In this document: positions 56,760 through 64,000 of the stretch, piece by piece
Position numbering within the stretch: the first letter of the stretch is position 1
Layout of the letters: each line of letters opens with the position of its first letter
Origin: Dugong dugon
Lineage: Eukaryota > Chordata > Mammalia > Sirenia > Dugongidae
Reading direction: 5' to 3'
Assembly (NCBI GenBank): GCA_030035585.1
Contig: CM057472.1
Span: forward strand, 91,571,601-91,635,600
Length of the DNA: 64,000 nucleotides
Notes under the pieces: generated by a model
Seen by the model: only the letters and a program-made list of their open reading frames with translations
Told to the model about the DNA's origin: nothing
Database searches by the model: none
Program-made: the position numbers and the translations under genes

Positions 56760-56874
56760 CAAACATGGACCATTATTTAAAAAGAATGTGATAAATTTCT
56801 ATATACTGATATGGAAATAACTTTAAGTTACATTGTTAACTAAGAAAAATAACTAAGGTAATAAAGAATATCTA

Positions 56875-56909
<35 letters not shown>

Positions 56910-57060
56910 TGGGAAATTTCTACAGGGAATGATTGATCTGGATTCAGAAGGAAAATATATTTTCATCATACACACTTTATTAGGTTCCATTATATTTTAC
57001 AATATGCATACATTATTTTTTTTAATAATAATAGCAAAAGTAACAAAAACTAGAATCTCT
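56760..57060. repeat. Possible old repeat with (TG)n microsatellite
   Basis: (TG)n of about 14 units at 56876-56904. The surrounding sequence 'aataactttaagttacattg', 'ttaactaagaaaaataacta' and 'gggaatgattgatctggatt' resembles an old LINE-derived block whose name I am unsure of. The 82-codon frame starts inside the TG run and is not a gene. Confidence 0.4.
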
Positions 57061-57284
57061 AATGTTGGCTTAAAGTGCAGTGGGAGTTCAGACAAAAGGA
57101 ACAGAAAAAAAAAGCAACTCTAACAAATCATTGGAAGTTATTGTGAAAGATAAAGGCTTTGAGGACTGTGCAAATTAACTAGCTAAACTTAAAATTTAGA
57201 AAAATGCAGCTAAATAAGCCCCTGTTCTAAAATTTTGTTTAGTCCTTTCAGCTCACATCTAAACACATTCCTCTAAGTTCTTCC

Positions 57285-57465
57285 TGGAGCATGGAATTAT
57301 GGAGCACTGATGTTGAAAGTGACAGCTGGGATTTAGTAGAACTCTTCATTTTACAGGTGAGGAAAGTAAAAGATGAAGTGACTTGCTTTGATTTATACAT
57401 AATCAAAGATAGAGGTGGGGCAATAAGGCAGGCTTTCTGATTGCTCCATTGGCAGTGCCCCTGCT
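57285..57465 (-). repeat. MIR-family SINE
   Basis: Reverse-complement MIR3-like: 'agaactcttcattttacagg', 'tgaggaaagtaaaagatgaa', 'gtgacttgctttgatttata' and 'gatagaggtggggcaataag'. Confidence 0.65.
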
Positions 57466-59104
57466 AAATGATGGGAAGGACTATTTTTCATTCACTGAGG
57501 AAAGGACCCATCTGCTAGTTAAGTAACATTACCTACAGACATGTGTCTGCCACATTATTTCTCTGCTGAGAATTGTGACTACAGGACACGCTCAAAAGGA
57601 AGCCAAAGAAAGCCGAAAGCCAAAAGAATGTTGAGACGTGGAGACATGGGTATACACAGAGTTTGGCCATCTTGGCGGAAATAATTAGTCCATTGACCTT
57701 TAAAAAGAATGAATTCACTTCACAGTTCAATCAGGACTTCTGATTGAGGTTCTTTCTCTATATTGTCAGAAAGCAGAATACAGGAAGATAAAAATTATCA
57801 AGCGGTTTGACTTACCAGCATCCACGATGAGAGTGGATGACCACAGACAGCAGAAGACAAACCACGGAACATCTCTACAATACTTTTAACAACGTTTTTC
57901 TGCATATAAACATAATTGTTGACAAAATGTTTTTGTTTTCATAATAATGTCACTCGGTATAATTTGGTCCCTATTCTCTCTCTCAGATTAATTCTGTTTT
58001 TCAGGCCTTCTATATCAGTTCTGGTCTATTTTTGTCTTAATTTCCTAAGCTCTCTAAAAGTTTTCTGTCACTTTCCATTTGTAGGCATATTTTGTTAATC
58101 TCACTGTACCTCCAGGAGTCTCAGCTTGGAAAGTGGGGTCAACATCAATAAGGTTCTTGTTTACCACCAAGTAGTTTGTTTTTGACTGTTTCTGTAGTGA
58201 TGCTTTCATCTGCTGCCCTCCAGGAATGACTGTGAGTCATCAGATACATAGCTGCCCTTTTCAACAGAACTCTGGAGAAGGACTAGCAAATGAGCAAAAT
58301 GACCTTGAGCTGCTGTTGTCCAAGCAAATCCCTAGACTAGCAAAATTATCTCAGCACCTCTGCCCAGTATCTCATGTTCAGTTGAACCTACAGAGAGAAT
58401 GTATGTGTATGTGTTGGGGGGAGTGTTTCTTCTTGCCTGTGGCCACTGTTAGATGTACTTCCAGAAGGAAGAGGGCTGAGTGATGCACCTTGCTCAGGTG
58501 GAAGACCCTCCAATCCGTTGTCTGTATCAGAATCCCCTCACAATACAAAATTTGCCAAGTGAATTGACAATCATAGGGCAGATTTCCTAGACTCATTAGT
58601 GGTCTCCAAGGCCCCAAGGATGGGAGGATCTCCCACTAGGAAGTTAAGGCATAATGACTATCCTGGGACAAAATTCAATACACTATTTAATATAAATCAA
58701 TAATAAGGCATCCATTGTCACATGAATGGAGTTATTAATGGTCATTTTATTCTTACCCACTCAACATTCTCAACATTCTTACCCACCAAAGGTTTGTAAT
58801 GGAGCCACCATAATCCTGTCTTTATGTGTCTGCTGAGTTTTATTTATTTGTTTGTTTGTTTTCTTCCCCCTAGTGTTTAGAACATAATCACATAATCTAA
58901 GGCCTGAGTAGGTTAGCATTTAAAAAAAAAAAAAAAATCTATTCAAGTTTTTAGATTTTGGGCATTTATGTGTTTAAAACTGGCTGTATCAAAAAAAAAA
59001 AAAGTGAACTTGAATTTCTCTATTAAATTGTTCCTATAAGAATCACATGAGGATGTTGCTACCTTCATTCATGTTGCTACTTTTATTTTTACAATTTCTG
59101 GGTA
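57466..59104. other. Unassigned 1.6-kb stretch
   Basis: No gene or family recognised. A (TTTG)n run is near 58848-58862, A runs near 58922-58937 and 58990-59003, and a tiny repeat of 'cattcttacccac' occurs near 58747-58785. Confidence 0.4.
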
Positions 59105-59335
59105 AAATAATAATAGCTAACACTTCTGCAGGGCTTACTATGTATCAAACACCATCCTAAGAACTTACATGTATTAAAACCTCTGGACTTCCCAACATTC
59201 CCATGAGGAAGATACTGTTATAATCTGCACTTTCCATATAAGGAAACTGAGTCAAAGAATGGATAAGAAACTTGATTCAGGTCACGTAGCTTAGCAGTAG
59301 CAGAGCCTGCTTCAGAGGCTTGTAGCCAGCCTTCC
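59105..59335 (-). repeat. MIR SINE, long copy
   Basis: Nearly full reverse-complement MIR: 'aataatagctaacacttctg', 'gggcttactatgtatcaaac', 'cccatgaggaagatactgtt', 'aaggaaactgagtcaaagaa' and 'gcagtagcagagcctgc'. Best-preserved MIR in the right half. Confidence 0.85.
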
Positions 59336-60204
59336 TAGTGCCTCTATAGAAAGCAGTATAAGCCATTCCCTCCAAGAGTCCATGTCCATTGTACAGCAGG
59401 AAAGAGAAGGTAAAAGAGAGGCATAAAGGCACAACTCCAAACTGGACACATAATAATGCAGACTCTCAGTTTCCAGATGTCCAGATATTAGTCTGAGATT
59501 AGAGACATCCTTGCGGCCTGAAGGCGGTGGCTCTATCCCATGCAATTTTGCATAATTTGCAGCACTCTCCACAAGATTCAGAGTAAGCATTAATAGATCC
59601 TTAACAATTAAATTAGTTTGTTTCTTTCCATGTGTCTCCCCCGCTTTCACATGTACTCATTTGTCCAGGTTCCCCGTGACTACCTGTCTGAGTGAATGTT
59701 GGCCTTGACTTTCCAACACACCACATTTATGCCACCTACCCAGGACTGCCTTTTGCCACCAGTGCTTCAACCTTTAACATTATTTCTCTCTTCCATTCCA
59801 TTATTATTGAAAAGAAATGTGATTTATGGTGAATTTAATACTTCAGATTAGATATCTGGAAAGGTTTTGCTTGTTTGCTCGTTTGTTTGTTTTAAAGAAG
59901 GCTGTCAGATACGGCTCCAGTGCTTGGATTTATAGCCCAAAAGCAGAGTGAATAAGGGGAGGATGTTTAAGCAAGAAACCATCCCTCTGGAGCCTGGAAT
60001 CAGACAGTGTGGTCAGCTCTCTGTATTATCTACACGTAAATGAGGTCTAGTTCTGAAGACAAGCTGGCAAAGAGTCGTAGTGCCTTAGCAGCCTTTCAGG
60101 AGAAACAAACAAATGATCATGATCAGGCCCTGGCTTAATGCTCTGTCCCTACTTCCAAGCTAGTCCCGGGAAGGTTTTCAAGCTCCAGCTGCACAGTGCT
60201 GCAT
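59336..60204. other. Unassigned sequence
   Basis: A 112-codon minus frame (59312-59650) partly overlaps the MIR and shows no known domain. A TTTG/CTTG run lies near 59869-59892. Nothing else recognised. Confidence 0.4.
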
Positions 60205-60500
60205 GCATTTTCCTAAATATGCCGTGCTCCAGGCCTTTCAAGATGCCGTTGCTCTGCCTGGAATGACCTTCCTCTTTCCTACCCTCCATACTTACCCCTT
60301 ATGCCAAAGGCTGCTAAGGGCGGGAGGCAGTGTTGAGATGATTCCTCTCACAAGGCAGCATAAAATATCTTCCCTTTGGGCTCAGCCCACATGCTCCTTC
60401 CCTAGCTGTCCTTGTACCTCTGCATCACAAATGGACAAAGAATTCTCTCTCTATATACTTTCTACTTTGATTATTTATTTCTTTCACAGTTGCTTTTTCT
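60205..60500 (+). repeat. L2 LINE fragment
   Basis: Sense L2: 'tgctctgcctggaatgacct', 'tcctctttcctaccctccat', 'acttacccctta' and 'ccttgtacctctgcatcaca'. The middle is rearranged or diverged. Its 111-codon frame is not a gene. Confidence 0.5.
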
Positions 60501-60784
60501 TTGCTTTGTATTTCCTATTCTCTAAACCCAAAATATAATCTCTCCCAAGTTATATGAACAATAAATTCTCCTTTACTAAATCTTTGTAAAAAATAGAGAT
60601 TTAGAAAGAATTATTTCTGTTACTGCATTTTATGACAGAGGAAGAGAGAAAGATACCCAAATTGCCTAGAATATTAACTTAAATTTATAACTTATTTTGC
60701 CCGTTCTGAACCACTGTTGAAGATATGTCTATTATTTAAGATGAAATAAGAAATGAAAGCAAAATGTATTTCAAGTAACCTGTA

Positions 60785-60900
60785 TTTCAATTTAATTCTA
60801 TTTGATACTTATTAAGTATTTACTATGGCCCAGTTAGTATTCTAGGTATTGGAAATACACAGCTGACTAAGAAGTTTGCAATAGAGATTATAAAGAAAAA
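60785..60900 (-). repeat. L2 LINE 3' end fragment
   Basis: 'gatacttattaagtatttac', 'tatggcccagttagtattct' and 'aggtattggaaatacacagc' follow the reverse-complement L2 end. 60501-60784 is unassigned. Confidence 0.6.
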
Positions 60901-63309
60901 GTAACAATGAATCTGTTTTAATATATTTTTATGTAAATTTTCATAAAAACAAAACAAACCTGTAGTGGAGGCTGACCTGTAATTTAATTTCCAAGTCTTT
61001 AATGATTCCTTTTTTTCTGATCATGTTTGCAAATTTCCATGATCCTCTATGAATTCTACCATCTCTGCCTTTGTGAGCCCCTTTGCAGGCCTGGTTAATT
61101 GCAGATATTTGAAGTGGAAAATACAAGAAAAAACTAGGAGTAAATGTTAGAATAGTAGGGGAATATGGAACAGTGAGAGAAAAGACTGAATAATGAATCT
61201 ATGCCTTGATTAGGGCCTTTAATGAGACTTCATTAATGCAGATAACACTTATTAATCAAGAATATGACTTATGCATGCTTATTTTCAGATGGATTATTAG
61301 TTATCTTCAGAGTATTAGAGAATACGGAGGAGAGGTGACAGGCTAGCTGGAAAACATAAGTGTAGCAAAAGGAAGAAAGGAAAGAAAGCATCATTTATGA
61401 AGTACGAACTTGTAATGAGTCCCTGCAACTTGGGGTTCAGTAATTTCTGTTGACCTAACTTCTCTAACTCTTCGTTCTCCCACATTATCATTAGAAAACC
61501 CTTCTACCCTTAGAAATGCCTTCTTTTTTTGGCAGTCTTGGTGTTAAACTTTCTTCCCAATAATTTGGTGCAAATAGATAAGCCTAATGCTAGCCTATTT
61601 GTTCAGGTGGTTGGGAATGAATCATACATGATACTTTCCTCCATGGAGACATGGCGGAACATTAGGTCATTCTCTCCTCTGTTTCCTGTATTTTTTGAAG
61701 TCACTCAAGCAGCAGCTGTAACTACTCTTAGAGAGTGCAAAAGGCACCTCTCCTCCAGATGCTGCTCCCCAATGGTGCTAATGTTTTCCTCCCACAACCT
61801 GAGTGTTTAGGCTAGCCTTTGACAAGTGTAATACTCTCCCTTTGTGTAGAAAATAATTTCCAATCTTAGAATCCATCTGAGAATGACCTACAAACTTCTA
61901 GAAAGTATGTTGGCTTTGCCCAAACGAACATATTCTCCTAGGAAGCAATGCTTAGAAAGATACTTACACTTAGATTTTCAGACAGTTAATTTTATTAGTG
62001 GTATTTACCAAATATACATATATATATATATATAGTAAATATGAGAAAGGGAGTTTTTTTTTTTTAATATTCTGAGAGATGTGTTGAAGTAACTGTGATT
62101 CTGGCAATTTTTACAGAAGAAAAACTACTTTATTGGAACAAAAATCTATGCTGTTGATAGAACTGAGTAGAAAGTCCAAGTCTCGTCATAGGAATAAAAC
62201 AAAAAGTCACATTAATAGACCTTTGTCTATAGCTAAAGAGTGCTCTGTTCTGCTCAGATTTTATTTATTAGAATTTAAATTGCCTAGGTTTGGAGAGGGC
62301 TAATCCCAGAACGTGAAGTAGGTTCAGCTTGTGGGTGGTACACAAGTGGTCACAGTTTTTGGGAAGGTAAGGATAGAATGGCAGGGATTATACTCCTGTA
62401 TAAAATAAAGACAAATCCACAAGTACCTTAACCACACAAACTCAGGTATTCTGGACAGAACTATCAATAAAGTCATTCAATTATCCGTATAAACTAGACC
62501 TGCAGAATCTAAGAGCTGATTTCAGTATATTGGAGTCTCAGAGCATAAACTACATTGAATAAGAAATAAGTATGACTTCACCAAGTGATAGGAAACCAAA
62601 TACGGAATTAATCAATTAAGTTGGCATACTTAATAGAAACTCTATTAACACAATGCTTTGAATGTTGCACAGCAGTTAATTATTTGCATAAAATTCTGAA
62701 CCTGCCATCCTGCTGCAGCATAAAATTTCATGAAATTCATTTCTTGGTTTTTTAATTATTGTTAGGAATATGAAAGAATACAAAAAGAGGATTTTAAAAA
62801 GAGATAAAGGTACATGTTTTGCTGTTGTTCCTTCTGCTGAAACTCAAAAACTATCGTTTCTAGTTTCTTTCAGTTCCTCTTACTTGTGCCCTGGACAGCG
62901 TTTGCTGTCTCCAAGCTCTGTGGGATTTGATCACCCTTCATCAATTAAGATTCTTGTATACAGTAGGAATCATCTTTCAAAACATGAAACTTTGTTAAAT
63001 ATGTTATGACATTAACATGAATGTTTAAGTTAAGTGAATCCAACCTCATAATTGAATGCCAGTAAGAATGTTTTCATTTATCTTTCAGTTTAGTTTATCG
63101 CTGGGAATCCTGATCAATGTTAGCATGAAAAAAAGCAGCTGGTCAAGATGTATATATTATAATCACAGGTAGAATCCACTTAAACATGAACATAAATGAT
63201 AAAATGCAGCATCAATATAGCATAAAACATAAACATTACATGAAACAGTTTTGAATGCATTAATTTATCATTTTCAGCAAAGTTACATGGAGTACTTATT
63301 ATGTGTTAA
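60901..63309. other. Unassigned 2.4-kb stretch
   Basis: A (TA)n run lies at about 62014-62035 and a T run at 62055-62066. Frames of 93 codons (61529-61810) and 79 codons (62770-63009) have no recognised domain. No repeat family recognised. Confidence 0.4.
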
Positions 63310-63900
63310 ATAATGTTACCGTCCTGCTTGTACCCTTGTCATGGCTTCTCATTGCCATTAGAATAAGCTCCACTTTTCTTACCATTTACCCCAAAGCCCA
63401 ACCAGAACACATACCTGTCTCTCTGACTCACCTTGCTCCCACTAAATAGACCTCCTGTCTGTCTCTATAAAACCCTCAGCCTAGAATGTGTGTACTTAAG
63501 TGTTATCTCTCTTGGCAGCACACCTTCTCCAACCTCCACCTTCTACCTTCCACCCCTGCTCCTTAAATGTTTGGTTCTTTTTCATAATTTACTACTAAAC
63601 ACTAATGACACCTCTTTAAAATGGTTTTCTTTGACCAACATTATTTAATGTAGTCTTCAACCCCATCATCATCAATAAAATAATTCTGTTTATTTTCTTC
63701 ATAGCTTTTATGATTAACTGAATTTTTCCTGTTATTTATTTACATACATATATATACATGCCTGGGGAAAGAATTTGTGGATATTTTTATGCTGATTTGT
63801 GGAAAGAATGTGTGGATTTGGTATCCATGGTATGCTGAATACCTGAAATAGTGCCTACCACAAAGTAGGCTTTCAATAAATATGTTTTGTACACTTAGAT
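63310..63900 (+). repeat. L2 LINE 3' part, diverged
   Basis: 'gcttctcattgccattagaa' then 'taagctccacttttcttacc', 'ctgactcaccttgctcccac' and, at 63848-63890, 'agtgcctaccacaaagtagg' with 'ctttcaataaatatgtt'. These match the L2 order from the region before its 3' end to the tail. The stretch at 63560-63840 is poorly aligned. 63901-64000 is unassigned. Confidence 0.6.
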
Positions 63901-64000
63901 ACTGCCGGTGGACTAGTAAACATTGAATTGCAGATTTCATCTTCACAGGGTTATGATCTTCAGTGAACAAGATGCAATTTTCAAAGTAATCGCAAAATTA

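Noticed and set aside
59312-59650. 112-codon minus frame
   Set aside because: Starts in unassigned sequence and ends in a MIR SINE; no known domain.

Overview
The window is mammalian nuclear DNA. The strongest clue to the species is its interspersed repeats. About twenty copies of a tRNA-derived SINE (tail block rich in 'tcctatagggtcactatgagtcagaat'-type sequence, some copies ending in AAC repeats) match my memory of the AfroSINE family. Two copies of an RTE-class LINE share that tail. Together with a lineage-specific long L1, these point to an afrotherian, most likely an elephant or close relative. Older shared-mammal repeats (MIR, L2, MER5A-like, Tigger1, HAL1-like) lie between them. Family names come from memory of consensus sequences; no database search was run.

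I find no protein-coding gene exon that I can defend, no functional RNA gene, and none of the bacterial features (operons, CRISPR, IS elements). All substantial open frames are fragments of retrotransposon proteins or chance frames. The window reads as an intergenic or deep intronic, AT-rich, repeat-laden segment.

Layout. 1-12.7 kb: a Tigger1 DNA transposon cut by the window edge, a palindromic mini-transposon, SINEs, one MaLR-type LTR, and old L1/L2/MIR pieces. 12.7-18 kb: an old HAL1/L1-like element with a 3.2-kb antisense RTE element inside its ORF1. 18.1-21.5 kb: a solo MaLR LTR and then a 5'-truncated L1 with a perfect 17-bp target duplication. 21.5-37 kb: sparse MIR/L2/SINE with two more MaLR LTRs, one holding a second, ERV1-type solo LTR. 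37.2-50.5 kb: a nest in which an AfroSINE holds an L1, which in turn holds a full-length 8.36-kb L1 and a solo LTR. 50.5-64 kb: mostly unassigned sequence with scattered L2, MIR, one SINE, one LTR and one RTE tail.

The genes here work only in the sense of retrotransposition. L1 encodes ORF1p (RNA chaperone) and ORF2p (endonuclease plus reverse transcriptase), RTE encodes a similar enzyme, and AfroSINE carries a tail that could recruit the RTE enzyme. Every copy seen is disabled by stops or frameshifts.

Boundaries supported by target-site duplications are good to a few bases; boundaries of the old repeats are approximate by tens of bases.
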